A stretch of DNA of 64,000 nucleotides from Phenylobacterium sp. Its GTDB lineage: Bacteria; Pseudomonadota; Alphaproteobacteria; Caulobacterales; Caulobacteraceae. The stretch is from the NCBI RefSeq assembly GCF_013822795.1, contig NZ_PNLB01000012.1:62001-126000 (forward strand). Direction: 5' to 3'. Within the stretch, counting starts at the first letter, position 1; the number at the start of each line of letters is the position of its first letter. The notes below the pieces were generated by a model. The model saw only the letters and a list, made by a program, of their open reading frames with translations, had not been told where the DNA came from and ran no database searches. This document shows positions 1-8,873 of this stretch, one piece after another. Both the position numbers and the translations under genes were made by a program.

Positions 1-121
1 GCTCGACGCTGGCGAGGTTGTCGTGCACCCAGCGGCGGCTCTTCAGCGTGACGATAAGGTGGAGATAGAGCAGCCAGCTCAGGAAGGTCTGGACGCCGGG
101 GTTACGCAGCAGGTTCTTCAA
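1..121 (-). CDS. DUF374 lysophospholipid acyltransferase-like protein (5' fragment)
   Basis: Only the first 40 codons lie in the window. A TTG start at 121-119 overlaps the TGA stop of the ABC exporter upstream, so the two are probably translated in tandem. The readable N-terminus contains NPGVQTFLSWLLYLHL and then a basic stretch (LKSRRW). This looks like the membrane-anchoring start of the DUF374 family of inner-membrane acyltransferases, which sit in lipopolysaccharide gene clusters of alphaproteobacteria. The acyltransferase motif itself is outside the window, so the family call rests on the N-terminus and on the neighbours. Confidence 0.6.
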   Translation of the reverse strand, partial: MKNLLRNPGVQTFLSWLLYLHLIVTLKSRRWVHDNLASVE

Positions 122-1890
122 AGCGCAGGTTCCATGTCGAGATCCTGGCTCTTGGCCAACCGAGCATAGAGGCCGCGTTTCTTGATCAGGCTCGCATGGT
201 CGCCGGTTTCGACCACCTTGCCCTTCTCAATCACATAGATGCGGTCCGCGCCGCGCACGGTCGACAGCCGGTGAGCGATCAGGATGGTGGCGCGCCCGGC
301 CATAAGTCGCGACAGCGCCGCCTGGACCTGAGCCTCGCTTTCGGTGTCGAGGGCGCTGGTCGCCTCGTCGAGCAGCAGGATCGGGGCGTCCTTCAGGAAG
401 GCGCGGGCGATGGCGATGCGTTGGCGCTGTCCGCCGGACAGCCGTGCGCCGGCTTCGCCGACCAGGGTCTCGTAGCCTTCGGGCAGGGCGCAGATGAACT
501 CGTGCGCGGCGGCGGCCTTGGCGGCCTCGATCACCTGTTCCTGGCTGGCGCCCGGCCGCCCGTAGGCGATGTTGGCGCGAATGCTTTCGTCGAACAGGAA
601 CGGCTCCTGGGTGACCAGGGCGACATGGTCGCGCAGCGAGGCCAGGGTGACGTCGCGAACATCGACCCCGTCGATCGTCACCTTGCCGCTGCTGGCGTCG
701 TAGAAGCGCGGGATCAGGTTGAGGATCGTGGTCTTGCCGCCGCCGGACGGGCCGACCAGGGCGACGGTCTCGCCGCGCCGGACTTCGAAGCTGACGCCTT
801 GCAGGGCCGGCCGGTCTTCGGCGCCATAGGCGAAGCCGACGTTGTCGAACGCCACGGTGCCGTCTGTGATGACCAGCGGCTTGGCGCCGGGCTGTTCACG
901 CACCTCCGGCTCGACGTCGAGCGAGGCGAACAGGCGGCGGGCCGCGGACAGCCCCTCGGCCATCACCGTCTGCAGGTTGGCCAGCTGGCGCAGCGATTGC
1001 GAGGCCAGGCCCAGCGCACCGATGAAGGCGACGAAGGCCCCGACGTTCATGCCGCCCGATTGCGAGCGCCAGCCGGCGTAGGCGATGACCCCGGCGGTGA
1101 TCAGGGTCATCAGCGTTTCGGTCGCCGGCGCGGCGCGGGCGCGGGCGTTGGCGCCCTTGACCAGGAACTTCTGGCGGCGCTTTACGACTTCGGCGACGCG
1201 GTTTTCCTCATAGGCCTCGCGGTTCTCGATCTTCACGACACGGACGCCGTCGAGGCTTTCCATAATGGCGGTGGAGAGCGCGGAGGTCTCGGCCATGGCG
1301 CCCTTGGTGGCCTTGACCGTGCGCTTGGAGAACCGCCGCATCACCCAGGTCGACAGCGGCGCGGCGACGACCAGCGTCAGCGACAGCATCGGGTCATTGC
1401 TGACCATCACCACAATCGCCCCGATCACGGTCAGCAGATGCTGGGTGTAGTTGATCACGCCGGCGGTCGCCGCCTCGCGGATCAAGCCGGCGTCATAGAG
1501 CACCGAGGAGACGAACGAACCGGTGTGGCCGGCTCTCAGCCGGGCGAGATCGGCGCGCACCAGTTTGCCGAACAGCTGCACCTGGACCTGGCCGACGACC
1601 TCGTTGCCGATGCGGTTGACCTGGGTCGCCTGGATCACCTGCGACAGACCGCGGGCGAGGGCCAGGCCGGCGATGGTCAACGGCACCGCCAAGAGGGTTC
1701 CTGGCTTGTGGTTGACCAGCAGGTCGTTGATCGCCGGTTCCAGGATCTGGATCAGGCTGGCGCTCAGATAGGCCACGGCGATCGCGGCGATCATGGCCAC
1801 GGTCCAGCCCTTCCAGCGCGGCGCCATGTAGACGCGTGCGATCCGGGCGACGACGGCGCGGGTGGAAAGTTCGGCGGCGGGCTCGGTCAT
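118..1890 (-). CDS. MsbA-like ABC exporter (fused membrane and ATPase domains)
   Basis: A 590-residue half-exporter with an N-terminal six-helix membrane domain (about residues 20-310) and a C-terminal ATPase. Walker A GPSGGGKT is near residue 380, the signature LSGGQRQR near 483 and Walker B ILLLDEATS near 505, all intact. Such proteins dimerise in the inner membrane and flip lipids. The neighbouring DUF374, CysQ and TldE genes suggest a lipid A or LPS precursor as substrate (inference). I chose ATG at 1890, which has AGGA just upstream. An in-frame TTG at 1926 would add 12 residues. Confidence 0.85.
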   Translation of the reverse strand: MTEPAAELSTRAVVARIARVYMAPRWKGWTVAMIAAIAVAYLSASLIQILEPAINDLLVNHKPGTLLAVPLTIAGLALARGLSQVIQATQVNRIGNEVVGQVQVQLFGKLVRADLARLRAGHTGSFVSSVLYDAGLIREAATAGVINYTQHLLTVIGAIVVMVSNDPMLSLTLVVAAPLSTWVMRRFSKRTVKATKGAMAETSALSTAIMESLDGVRVVKIENREAYEENRVAEVVKRRQKFLVKGANARARAAPATETLMTLITAGVIAYAGWRSQSGGMNVGAFVAFIGALGLASQSLRQLANLQTVMAEGLSAARRLFASLDVEPEVREQPGAKPLVITDGTVAFDNVGFAYGAEDRPALQGVSFEVRRGETVALVGPSGGGKTTILNLIPRFYDASSGKVTIDGVDVRDVTLASLRDHVALVTQEPFLFDESIRANIAYGRPGASQEQVIEAAKAAAAHEFICALPEGYETLVGEAGARLSGGQRQRIAIARAFLKDAPILLLDEATSALDTESEAQVQAALSRLMAGRATILIAHRLSTVRGADRIYVIEKGKVVETGDHASLIKKRGLYARLAKSQDLDMEPAL

Positions 1891-2039
1891 CAGTCCTGGG
1901 GTCGGCTCTCGGCGCTGCGAAGTCAAGAAGGCGTCTTGGCCCGGCGCAAAGGCGGCATATGGTGTCGGTCGGGGTGAAACCGAGGGGCGCCGCCGATCCT
2001 GACCCGAGCCGACGGGCGCGGCGGCGATCCAGACCCCAT

Positions 2040-2606
2040 ATGGAGACCGTCATGCGCATCGTCGCATTCGCCTTGGCTCTGGCGCTCGCACCGGCGCTCG
2101 CGGTTGCGCAGACGCCGCCGACCGCGCCTGCCGCCAAGGCGGTTCCGCCGCCCGCCAAGGCCGCGCCGTCGCCGGCGCCGCCAGCCAAGGCTGCACCCCT
2201 AACGACGCTGGTCCCGGTCCCGCCGGCCGCGCCGCCGACCATACTGGGCCGGGAGCCTGAACTTTCGCGGGCTCAGAACACCGCGATCGCCAAGTCCATC
2301 GCGGCGCTTAAGACGCCTGAGGAGCGGCGCCTGGCGAACGGCTGGAGCAACGCCAAGAAGGTGGCCGAGGTGATCTGCCGCCCAGCAGCCCTGCCAGCCC
2401 TGAAGAAGCAGGTGCCCAACGCCGATCGGGTGTTTCTGGGGGCCGAGGATCCCAAGACGCTGACGCTGGTCAGCACCCGCAGCCTGACCGGCATGGGCCA
2501 GGTGCGCTCGGGATCGGCATGGCGCGACTTCACCTTCACCTGCGCCCTGATGCCGAGCAGCGGCAAGGTCGCTGGGTTCACCGCCGTGCTGAAGCCAGCA
2601 ACCTAG
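2040..2606 (+). CDS. Secreted Ala/Pro-rich protein, DUF930-like
   Basis: 188 residues. A signal peptide (MRIVAFALALALAPALAVAQ if the second ATG at 2052 is used) is followed by about 45 residues of Pro/Ala/Lys repeats and then a globular part. The globular part has two cysteines, in EVICRPAAL and FTFTCALMP, and resembles DUF930-type periplasmic proteins, whose function is unknown. It stands alone on the plus strand between minus-strand envelope genes and begins about 150 bases from the divergent ABC exporter. The export call is firm; the family assignment is tentative. Confidence 0.7.
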   Translation: METVMRIVAFALALALAPALAVAQTPPTAPAAKAVPPPAKAAPSPAPPAKAAPLTTLVPVPPAAPPTILGREPELSRAQNTAIAKSIAALKTPEERRLANGWSNAKKVAEVICRPAALPALKKQVPNADRVFLGAEDPKTLTLVSTRSLTGMGQVRSGSAWRDFTFTCALMPSSGKVAGFTAVLKPAT

Positions 2607-2665
2607 GACCAGACGTCGCGCTTGGCTTCCGCTGGCGTCTCGAACCGCCTATCTAGGCCCGCGCA

Positions 2666-3346
2666 ATGCAGGAAGCTCGCTTGGCCGATTTCGACCTCAC
2701 CACGCCCAAGGGGCGCGTCGCGACCTATCTGGACTACCTCTGGAAGGATCACGCTTATCTGCGCCTGGGCTTTTCCAACGCCCACTGGATCAGCGACGAG
2801 CTGGTGCGCACCAACCAGCCCTGGCCGCACCAGCTGGCCGAGTGGAAGAAGCGCGGCATCAAGACGGTGATCAACCTGCGCGGCGGGTTCGACGCCAGTT
2901 TCCACGCGCTGGAAAAGGACGCCTGCCAACGCTTGGGTCTGAAGATGGTCGACTTCACCATCACCTCGCGGGAGGTGCCCAGCCGCGCCCGCGTCCACGG
3001 CGCCAAGGAATTGTTCGAGACGATCGAATACCCAGCCCTGATGCACTGCAAGTCCGGCGCGGACCGGGCGGGCATCATGAGCGTGTTCTACATGCACTTC
3101 CGCAAGGGGTTGCCGATCCGCGAGGCGCTGGACCAGCTGCACATCCGGTACCTGCATGTGAAGCAGGGCAAGACCGGGGTGCTGGACTATACGTTCGAGC
3201 GCTATCTGGCCGAGGGCGAGCCCAAGGGGCAGAGCTTCTTGGAATGGGTCGACAGCGACGCCTACGACGAGGCCGGGATCAAGGCCGACTTCCGCGCCCA
3301 GATGTGGGGCCGGCTGCTTACCGAAGGCATCCTGAAGCGGGAGTAA
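2666..3346 (+). CDS. Tyrosine/dual-specificity phosphatase-like protein
   Basis: 226 residues with the signature HCKSGADRAG (about residues 126-135), which is the C-X5-R catalytic loop of protein tyrosine phosphatases with its usual preceding His. An upstream KTVINLRGG strand also fits the dual-specificity fold. No signal peptide or membrane segment is visible, so it is probably cytoplasmic. Family members dephosphorylate proteins, phosphoinositides or other phosphoesters; the substrate cannot be read here. It starts 59 bases after the secreted DUF930-like gene and converges on the DUF4170 gene. Confidence 0.8.
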   Translation: MQEARLADFDLTTPKGRVATYLDYLWKDHAYLRLGFSNAHWISDELVRTNQPWPHQLAEWKKRGIKTVINLRGGFDASFHALEKDACQRLGLKMVDFTITSREVPSRARVHGAKELFETIEYPALMHCKSGADRAGIMSVFYMHFRKGLPIREALDQLHIRYLHVKQGKTGVLDYTFERYLAEGEPKGQSFLEWVDSDAYDEAGIKADFRAQMWGRLLTEGILKRE

Positions 3347-3366
3347 GCCTCCCGTCGAGGGAGGCT
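3346..3366. terminator. Hairpin between convergent genes
   Basis: A perfect 8-bp stem (AGCCTCCC / GGGAGGCT) with a 5-base loop begins at the last base of the phosphatase stop codon and lies 12 bases before the DUF4170 stop. There is no T-tract on either side. It probably helps end transcription in both directions. Confidence 0.5.
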
Positions 3367-3377
3367 CGCCGCCAGCC

Positions 3378-3614
3378 TTAGTCTTCCTGCGGGTCCTTGT
3401 CCGGATCCAGCAGCTTGTGAGCGTGAATCACGAAGTAGCGCATGTGCGCGTTGTCGACGGTCTCTTGCGCCTTGCGGCGCCAGGCGGCGACCGCTTCGCC
3501 ATGGCTGGCGAAGGCGCCGACGAGGTCGATCTTCGACAGGTCGCGGAACGTGTTGTGCTCAAGATCTTCGAGTTCGCCGCCGATGACGAGGTGCAGGAGC
3601 TGCTTATCGGGCAT
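3378..3614 (-). CDS. DUF4170 family protein
   Basis: A 78-residue cytoplasmic protein with HLVIGGELED, LSKIDLVG and the C-terminal MRYFVIHAHKLLDP pattern of DUF4170, a small conserved alphaproteobacterial family without known function. It lies 17 bases downstream of the CysQ-like gene, and I recall the TldE - CysQ - DUF4170 order as common in alphaproteobacterial LPS clusters. I chose the ATG at 3614. The frame stays open upstream but runs into the CysQ gene. Confidence 0.8.
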   Translation of the reverse strand: MPDKQLLHLVIGGELEDLEHNTFRDLSKIDLVGAFASHGEAVAAWRRKAQETVDNAHMRYFVIHAHKLLDPDKDPQED

Positions 3615-3631
3615 GATGTTCCCCAAAATGG

Positions 3632-4426
3632 TCAGTTGGGTAGGTCGATATGCCGTACGCGCTCCAGGATCAATGGGGCCAATCGCGGAGCGGCGCAAAC
3701 CAAGCTCGGTTGCGCAGGTTTTACGCCATTGTACACGAACGGCCGTCCCCGGTGGTCGCCCACGAAGGCGCCCGCCTCCCGGGCGATGAGGTCGGCGGCC
3801 GCCAGGTCCCAATCGAACTTCGCAACTAGGGCCAGGGTTGCATCGAATGCGCCGGCGGCGATGGCGCACAGCCGGTAGGCCGTCGAGTTGCGGGCCTCGA
3901 TCCGCATCTCAGGCCAGGGCGTGGGCCAGGCGGGGTGGGCGAACATGCGCGCGTCGCCGACCATGCCGCAGCCTTCCACGACGTCGCGGTCCGAGGCGTG
4001 AATAGCCTGGCCGTTGAGGGTCGCGCCGGCGCCGGCGATGGCCTGGTAGGTCTCGTCGACGTCGGGGGCGAAGACCACGCCGGCGATCGGCTTGTCATCC
4101 TCGACGACGGCGACGGACACCGCCCACCAGGGCCGGTTCCTGATGAAGGCGCGGGTGCCGTCGATCGGGTCGACCACGAACAGCCTGCGACAGGCGCGGC
4201 GGGCTGGATCGTCGGCCGTCTCCTCGGACAGCCAGCCGTAGTCGGGGCGGGCGCTGGTCAGGATCTGCTTGATCAACGCATCCGTGGCCAGGTCGGCGTT
4301 GGTGACCGGCGAGTCGCCTTCCTTGAAGGTCGTCTCCAGGCCCTCGCGGCGTAGCTTGAGGGCCAGGGCTCCGGCGTCGAACGCCGCTTGGCTGATCAGT
4401 TCGAGGTCCTGGGCCGGGTCCGTCAT
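3632..4426 (-). CDS. cysQ: Inositol monophosphatase family / 3'(2'),5'-bisphosphate nucleotidase
   Basis: 264 residues carrying all three signature blocks of the Mg2+-dependent, Li+-sensitive phosphatase family: WLSEET near residue 67, DPIDGT near 85 and WDLAAAD near 205, which supply the metal ligands. CysQ removes the 3'-phosphate from PAP made during sulfate assimilation; other family members act on inositol or fructose phosphates. Length and motif spelling fit CysQ best. The start ATG overlaps the TGA of tldE (TGATG), which indicates translational coupling. Confidence 0.8.
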   Translation of the reverse strand: MTDPAQDLELISQAAFDAGALALKLRREGLETTFKEGDSPVTNADLATDALIKQILTSARPDYGWLSEETADDPARRACRRLFVVDPIDGTRAFIRNRPWWAVSVAVVEDDKPIAGVVFAPDVDETYQAIAGAGATLNGQAIHASDRDVVEGCGMVGDARMFAHPAWPTPWPEMRIEARNSTAYRLCAIAAGAFDATLALVAKFDWDLAAADLIAREAGAFVGDHRGRPFVYNGVKPAQPSLVCAAPRLAPLILERVRHIDLPN

Positions 4427-5766
4427 CAGCGCCCGGCGATCGCCAGGCCGTCGACCAGCAGCGACGGCGCATTGGCCGAGCCGCGGATCTCGAGGTCAGA
4501 GCCCGGGACCAGCCGGCCGTAGATGTCGATCAAGTTCCCGGCGACGGTGATCTCGGCGACCGGATAGGCGAGTTCGCCGTCTTCGAACCAGAATCCCGAG
4601 CATCCGACCGACCAGTCGCCGGTGTTGCCGTTCAGCGAGGGGCCGAACATCGAGGTGATCAGCAGGCCCTTGCCGGCCTGGGCGATCAGTTCCGCCTGGC
4701 TGTGGGCGCCGGGCTCGAGAGTCAGGTTGGTGGTCGAGACGCCGGGGGCGCCGGCCAGGCCGCGCGAGGCGTGGCCAGTGGTCTCCAGGCCCAGCTGGCG
4801 CGCCGACGAGGTGTTCATCAGCCAGGTGGTCAGGACGCCGTCCTCGATCAGCGCCCAACGGCGATTTGCCACGCCCTCGTCGTCGAACGGCGAGGAGCCG
4901 AGGCCGCGGACCTTGTGCGGATCGTCGACGATGTTGACGCCTTTGGCGAAGAGCTGGGCGTTCAGCTTGTCCTTCAGGAACGAAGTCCCGCGCGCGATCG
5001 AGGGGCCGGCGATGGCCCCGATCAGCGGACTGATCAGCGACATGGCCACGCGGTTCTCGAAGATCACCGGGGCGGTGGTGGAGTCGATCTTCCGCGCGCC
5101 CAGGCGCTGTGCGGCGCGGCGGCCGGCCTCTTCGCCGATCGACTTGGCGCTGGGCAGATCGCCGCGCCAGCGGGCTGAGCGGCCGTCATACCCGCTTTCC
5201 ATGGTCTCGCCGTCGCCGGCGATCGCCGAGGCGGTGATCGAGAAGGCCGAGGCCTGGTAGACTCCGGAGAAGCCGTCCGAGGTCACCAGCCGCCAGTGCG
5301 ACGACGAGGCCGAGGCCGAGCCGCCGTCCGAGTTGGTGACCTTCGGATTGGCGCGGGCGGCGTCTTCGGCGGCGCGGGCGACTTCTTCCAGGGATTCCGG
5401 TGTGGGCTCCTGCGGATCGTAAAGGTCGAGGTCCGCGAACGGACCCTGGGCCAGACGCTCCTTGGGGGCCAGTCCCGCGTAGGGATCCTCAGGCGCCAGC
5501 TTGGCCATCGCCACGGCGCGCTCGATCAGCTTGGCGCGGGCCTCGGCGGAGATGTCGGACCCGGAGACCGTCGCCTGCCGCTGGCCGACGAAGACGCGCA
5601 GGCCAAGATCGCGGCTCTCCTCGCGCTCGACCTCCTCCAACTCGCCCATGCGGACGTTGATGCCCAGGGCGGCGCGTTGCGCCCCGACGGCTTCGGCGGA
5701 GTCCGCCCCGGCTTTCAGCGCGGCGGCGACGACATCGGCGAGCAGGTTTTCATCCATCAAGGCCAT
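4426..5766 (-). CDS. pmbA: TldE/PmbA metalloprotease partner subunit
   Basis: About 446 residues of the TldD/PmbA family. The C-terminal half has the typical MNTSSARQLGL...GHASRG and GNTGDWSVGCSGFWFEDGEL stretches. TldE lacks its own zinc motif and pairs with TldD to degrade peptides (microcin B17 maturation, CcdA turnover in E. coli). TldD is encoded separately at 34082-35512. ATG at 5766 gives MALMDENLL; ATG at 5757 is an equally possible start. It overlaps the cysQ-like gene by one base (TGATG). Confidence 0.88.
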   Translation of the reverse strand: MALMDENLLADVVAAALKAGADSAEAVGAQRAALGINVRMGELEEVEREESRDLGLRVFVGQRQATVSGSDISAEARAKLIERAVAMAKLAPEDPYAGLAPKERLAQGPFADLDLYDPQEPTPESLEEVARAAEDAARANPKVTNSDGGSASASSSHWRLVTSDGFSGVYQASAFSITASAIAGDGETMESGYDGRSARWRGDLPSAKSIGEEAGRRAAQRLGARKIDSTTAPVIFENRVAMSLISPLIGAIAGPSIARGTSFLKDKLNAQLFAKGVNIVDDPHKVRGLGSSPFDDEGVANRRWALIEDGVLTTWLMNTSSARQLGLETTGHASRGLAGAPGVSTTNLTLEPGAHSQAELIAQAGKGLLITSMFGPSLNGNTGDWSVGCSGFWFEDGELAYPVAEITVAGNLIDIYGRLVPGSDLEIRGSANAPSLLVDGLAIAGR

Positions 5767-5800
5767 ATGGCGGGATGCGCGCCTCGCGGCAAGCCGCGGC

Positions 5801-6202
5801 TCACGCGATGGCGTAGAACAGCAGGGCGACGCTGGCGAAGACATAGGCCAGCCAGGTCAAAGTCACGCCGATCGAGCGGGCGAAGGAGGCGCCGCCGCTG
5901 CGCGACAGACCGAAGGCGTGCAGGCATCGGCCGACGAACAGCATGAGACCGGTCAGGTGAACGGCGAGGGGCGGTGCGTCGACCATGGCCAGCACCGCGA
6001 TGCCGATCAGGGCGGCCGGGACGTACTCCGTGGCGTTGCCGAAGGCCCGGATCGCCTGGGCCAATTCCGGAACCCCGCCGTCGCCCAGCGCCACCTTGTG
6101 CCGGCGCCGTTGGCGCACGACCAGCAGCGACAGCACCAGCAACAGGATCAGGTGCAGCCCGACCCATAGGGCCGCAGCGTGGCCGGATGTCACGGCGTCC
6201 AT
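5801..6202 (-). CDS. MAPEG family membrane protein
   Basis: 133 residues with four hydrophobic segments. The conserved core FGNATEYVPAALI with its Asn and Glu, and LMLFVGRCLHAFGLSR, mark the MAPEG family (membrane-associated eicosanoid and glutathione metabolism proteins). Bacterial members are small integral membrane proteins, some with glutathione transferase activity; the substrate is unknown. It ends 35 bases before the tldE start and is probably cotranscribed with it. ATG at 6202 is chosen because upstream in-frame residues do not fit the family. Confidence 0.8.
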   Translation of the reverse strand: MDAVTSGHAAALWVGLHLILLLVLSLLVVRQRRRHKVALGDGGVPELAQAIRAFGNATEYVPAALIGIAVLAMVDAPPLAVHLTGLMLFVGRCLHAFGLSRSGGASFARSIGVTLTWLAYVFASVALLFYAIA

Positions 6203-6291
6203 ACTTGATTGTCCCTCTATCGCCCCCGCGAAGACGCGCAGTTGGACTTGGATTTGCGCAAAGGGCAAGGCTTGCCCCGGTCACGTCCTAG

Positions 6292-7815
6292 TCAGACCTC
6301 GGCCCCGCCGCCGGGCAGGCCCAGCCGCGCCCACTTCTCTGTGACGGCCTTCACAGTCGCTTCGTCCATGCCCAGCTTCTCGCCCCATTCGCGATGGGTC
6401 TCGGGCGGCCACTTGTTGGTGGCGTCCAGGCCGATCTTCGAGCCCAGCCCGCTCTCGGGCGAGGCGAAGTCGAGATAGTCGATGGGGGTGCCCTCGACGA
6501 GGGTGATGTCGCGGGCCGGGTCCATGCGGGTCGACAGCGCCCACATGACGTCCTTCCAGTCGCGGGCGTTGATGTCGTCGTCCACGACGATCACCCACTT
6601 GGTGTACATGAACTGCCGCAGGAAGCTCCAGACGCCCATCATCACGCGCTTGGCGTGGCCGGGGTAGGCCTTCTTCATCGAGACCACGGCGATGCGGTAG
6701 GAGCAGCCCTCCGGCGGCAGCCAGAAGTCGATGATCTCCGGGAACTGCTGGCGCAGCAGCGGGATGAACACCTCGTTCAGCGCCTCGCCCAGCACGCTCG
6801 GCTCGTCCGGCGGCCGGCCGGTGAAGGTGGTCAGGTAGATCGGGTCCTTGCGCATGGTGATGGCGCTGACCTTGAAGACCGGGAACTGTTCGACCGAGTT
6901 GTAATAGCCGGTGTGGTCGCCGTAGGGTCCCTCGTCGGCGTATTCGTCCAGCATGACGTGGCCTTCGATGACGATCTCGGCCTGGGCCGGGACCAGCAGC
7001 GGCACGGTCTTGGCCGGGACCAGGTCGACCTTGGCGCCGCGCATCAGGCCGGCGAACTGATACTCCGACAGCGTTTCTGGCACCGGGGTCACCGCCGCGA
7101 GGATGGTGCCGGGATCTGCGCCGATCACCACGGCGGCGGGCAGGGCGTCGGGCTTGCCGGCCGCCTTCCAGCGGCGGTGATGCTGGGCGCCCCCGCGGTG
7201 CGCCAGCCAGCGCATGATGGTCTTGTCCTTGCCCAGCACCTGCATGCGGTAGATGCCGAGGTTGTAGTCATCCTCACGCTCGTCGGACGGCCCCTTGGTC
7301 ACCACCAGCGGCCAGGTGATCAGCGGCGCCGGTTCGCCCGGCCAGCAGGTCTGAATCGGAAGCTTGGTCAGGTCGATCTGGTCGCCGGTCCAGACGACCT
7401 CCTGCACCGGAGCCTTCTTCACCGTGGCCGGGCGCATCGACATCACCGTCTTGGCCAGCGGCAGCATCTCGAAGGCGTCCTTCAGGCCGCGCGGCGGCTC
7501 GGGACTGCGCAGGAAGGCCAGCAGTTCGCCGACTTCGCGCAACTCGCCCGCGGTCGTGCGCTCCTGGCCTTCGAGGGTCACGCCCATGGCCACGCGCTTC
7601 ACGGTGCCGAACAGGTTGACCAGGCACGGCATGGTCGAGCGTTCGCCGTCGGCGCGAATGACGTTCTCGAACAGAACCGCCGGGCCGCCGGTGGCCAGCA
7701 GCCGGCGCTGGATCTCGGTCATCTCCAGTACGCTGGAGACCGGCTCGCTGACCCGCACCAGTTCGCCCGCCGATTCCAGTTTGGCGATGAAATCCCTCAG
7801 CGACCGATAGGCCAT
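6292..7815 (-). CDS. ubiD: UbiD family prenylated-FMN-dependent decarboxylase
   Basis: 507 residues, the usual length of UbiD. The conserved core [17 protein letters not shown] carries the catalytic Glu pair, and [14 protein letters not shown] contributes the Arg of the E-R-E network. UbiD removes the carboxyl group of 3-polyprenyl-4-hydroxybenzoate in ubiquinone synthesis, using prFMN made by UbiX (not seen here). UbiA, the preceding enzyme, is encoded at 17962-18972. A GGAGAG ribosome site precedes the ATG at 7815. Confidence 0.92.
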   Translation of the reverse strand: MAYRSLRDFIAKLESAGELVRVSEPVSSVLEMTEIQRRLLATGGPAVLFENVIRADGERSTMPCLVNLFGTVKRVAMGVTLEGQERTTAGELREVGELLAFLRSPEPPRGLKDAFEMLPLAKTVMSMRPATVKKAPVQEVVWTGDQIDLTKLPIQTCWPGEPAPLITWPLVVTKGPSDEREDDYNLGIYRMQVLGKDKTIMRWLAHRGGAQHHRRWKAAGKPDALPAAVVIGADPGTILAAVTPVPETLSEYQFAGLMRGAKVDLVPAKTVPLLVPAQAEIVIEGHVMLDEYADEGPYGDHTGYYNSVEQFPVFKVSAITMRKDPIYLTTFTGRPPDEPSVLGEALNEVFIPLLRQQFPEIIDFWLPPEGCSYRIAVVSMKKAYPGHAKRVMMGVWSFLRQFMYTKWVIVVDDDINARDWKDVMWALSTRMDPARDITLVEGTPIDYLDFASPESGLGSKIGLDATNKWPPETHREWGEKLGMDEATVKAVTEKWARLGLPGGGAEV

Positions 7816-7842
7816 GCGCTCTCCATTCGTGCTGTCGTCCGG

Positions 7843-7897
7843 TCTAGAGCGGGTTGAGGAAAAGTGCGAAGCGGTTTTCCGCCAGCATCCCGCTCCA
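7843..7897. repeat. TCTAGA-flanked intergenic palindrome (RIME-like)
   Basis: The element begins TCTAGAGCGGG and ends CATCCCGCT followed by CCA. The outer arms AGCGGGTTG / CATCCCGCT pair at 8 of 9 positions, and the inner arms GGAAAA (7857-7862) and TTTTCC (7875-7880) pair perfectly. From memory, near-identical palindromes are scattered between genes of Caulobacterales and Rhizobiales genomes. It lies just upstream of ubiD, outside any gene. Confidence 0.65.
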
Positions 7898-7958
7898 ACG
7901 CAGCAAAGACGGGGCGGCTCTGGTGTCACCTGCCGGGCGCCGGTAAAATCGGCGGGTC

Positions 7959-8180
7959 ATGAAGCGCATCGATCTCGACGACCTCCCGCCCAAGCTCGCC
8001 CAGCTGCTCGCCGCCGTCGAGGAGGGCGAGGAACTGCTGCTGGTGCAGAACGGCGCTGTGGCCGGCCGACTTGTCGGCGCGCTCGCGCCTAAGCCGGAGC
8101 CCGAACCGGAGCCGTCCAGCGACGAGCGCGCCGCCGAGATTTTCGAGCAGTTCCGATCGGCCATGGAAGACGAGTTCTAG
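7959..8180 (+). CDS. Small antitoxin-like protein
   Basis: 73 residues, acidic, beginning MKRIDLDDLPPKLAQLL and continuing with EEGEELLLVQNGAVAGRLVG. That pattern matches the N-terminal half of Phd/YefM-type antitoxins (a helix, then a strand reading roughly 'dG.pvarLv'). A PEPEPEP linker and a helical EIFEQFRSAMEDEF tail follow. No toxin gene is adjacent, so it may be an orphan regulator. The ORF is short but codon use and the conserved pattern support it. Confidence 0.6.
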   Translation: MKRIDLDDLPPKLAQLLAAVEEGEELLLVQNGAVAGRLVGALAPKPEPEPEPSSDERAAEIFEQFRSAMEDEF

Positions 8181-8293
8181 CCGCCCGTTTTCGGTGGCGC
8201 GACGTCGGCAAACCCAATATCTGTCAAGTGTTGTGGCGCGACGAGGCCGCAGAGCCCCGCCGCTGCGACTAATTTCGGCAGTAGGGAAACGCC

Positions 8294-8584
8294 ATGCTCA
8301 AAATCTTCGCAGTTTCGACTGCGCTCGCGCTGGCCGCGGGCGCTGCGGTCGCCGCTCCCGTCGGATACGGCTCCGCCGTCGTGCGGGTCGGTGACCTTGA
8401 CGCGGGCCGTCCGGCCGACGTCGCGCGTCTTCAGAAGCGCCTGGAGGCCGCCGCGCTCGAGGCGTGCGGCGCGCAAGCCGACAGCGTGCGGATGGTCAAG
8501 CAGGCCATTGCGCGTTCGGATTGCTATCGCGAGACCCTGGCCCAGGCCTCGACCCAGGTGCGGACCGGCCTGGCGATCCGCTAG
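8294..8584 (+). CDS. UrcA family secreted protein
   Basis: 96 residues with a signal peptide (MLKIFAVSTALALAAGAAVAA), then VVRVGDLDAGRPADVARLQKRLEAAA and two cysteines (ACGAQ and SDCYRE). The 'V.v.DLdl....g...L..Ri..AA...CG' layout is that of the UrcA family, small periplasmic proteins of unknown role common in Caulobacterales and Sphingomonadales. It is monocistronic and converges on the gene at 8588-8776 with only three bases between. Confidence 0.78.
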   Translation: MLKIFAVSTALALAAGAAVAAPVGYGSAVVRVGDLDAGRPADVARLQKRLEAAALEACGAQADSVRMVKQAIARSDCYRETLAQASTQVRTGLAIR

Positions 8585-8587
8585 ACC

Positions 8588-8776
8588 TCAGTCGTCGTCA
8601 TCATCGAATTCGTCGTCGCCGCCCAGGACATCGTTCAGGGCGTCGATGATGGCGTCCATCTGATCGGGGGTGACCGCGAGCGAAACCGGATCCCCTCCGG
8701 CGCCGGCCACGGTCAGCAGGTAGCCCTCGTCAGTTTCCTCGAACTCGAAGCGCTCGAGTGGTTTCGGCTGGGCCAT
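8588..8776 (-). CDS. Small acidic hypothetical protein
   Basis: 62 residues with no recognised family. A predicted beta-strand region (RFEFEETDEGYLLTVAG) is followed by an amphipathic segment (TPDQMDAIIDALNDVLGG) and an all-acidic tail DDEFDDDDD. A GGAGAT ribosome site lies 6 bases upstream of the ATG at 8776. An upstream in-frame start at 8854 would add arginine-rich residues and looks spurious. Confidence 0.6.
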   Translation of the reverse strand: MAQPKPLERFEFEETDEGYLLTVAGAGGDPVSLAVTPDQMDAIIDALNDVLGGDDEFDDDDD

Positions 8777-8873
8777 GGGGATCTCCTGTCCGTTGGCGTC
8801 GCGGCGTGCGCGCACCGTCGCCCTCTGAGCGGCTGCGCGCCATCTCCGTTCCACGAAATTTTCCGCCTGGCGC

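Noticed and set aside
196..1977. 593-residue open frame on the plus strand across the ABC exporter
   Set aside because: Antisense to a clear MsbA-like protein with all ATPase motifs; the translation is Gly/Arg/Asp-rich with no domain, a result of high GC.
7959..8180. Complete toxin-antitoxin module
   Set aside because: The small Phd-like protein has no toxin-sized partner overlapping or adjacent; the next genes are an UrcA protein and an acidic hypothetical on the other strand.
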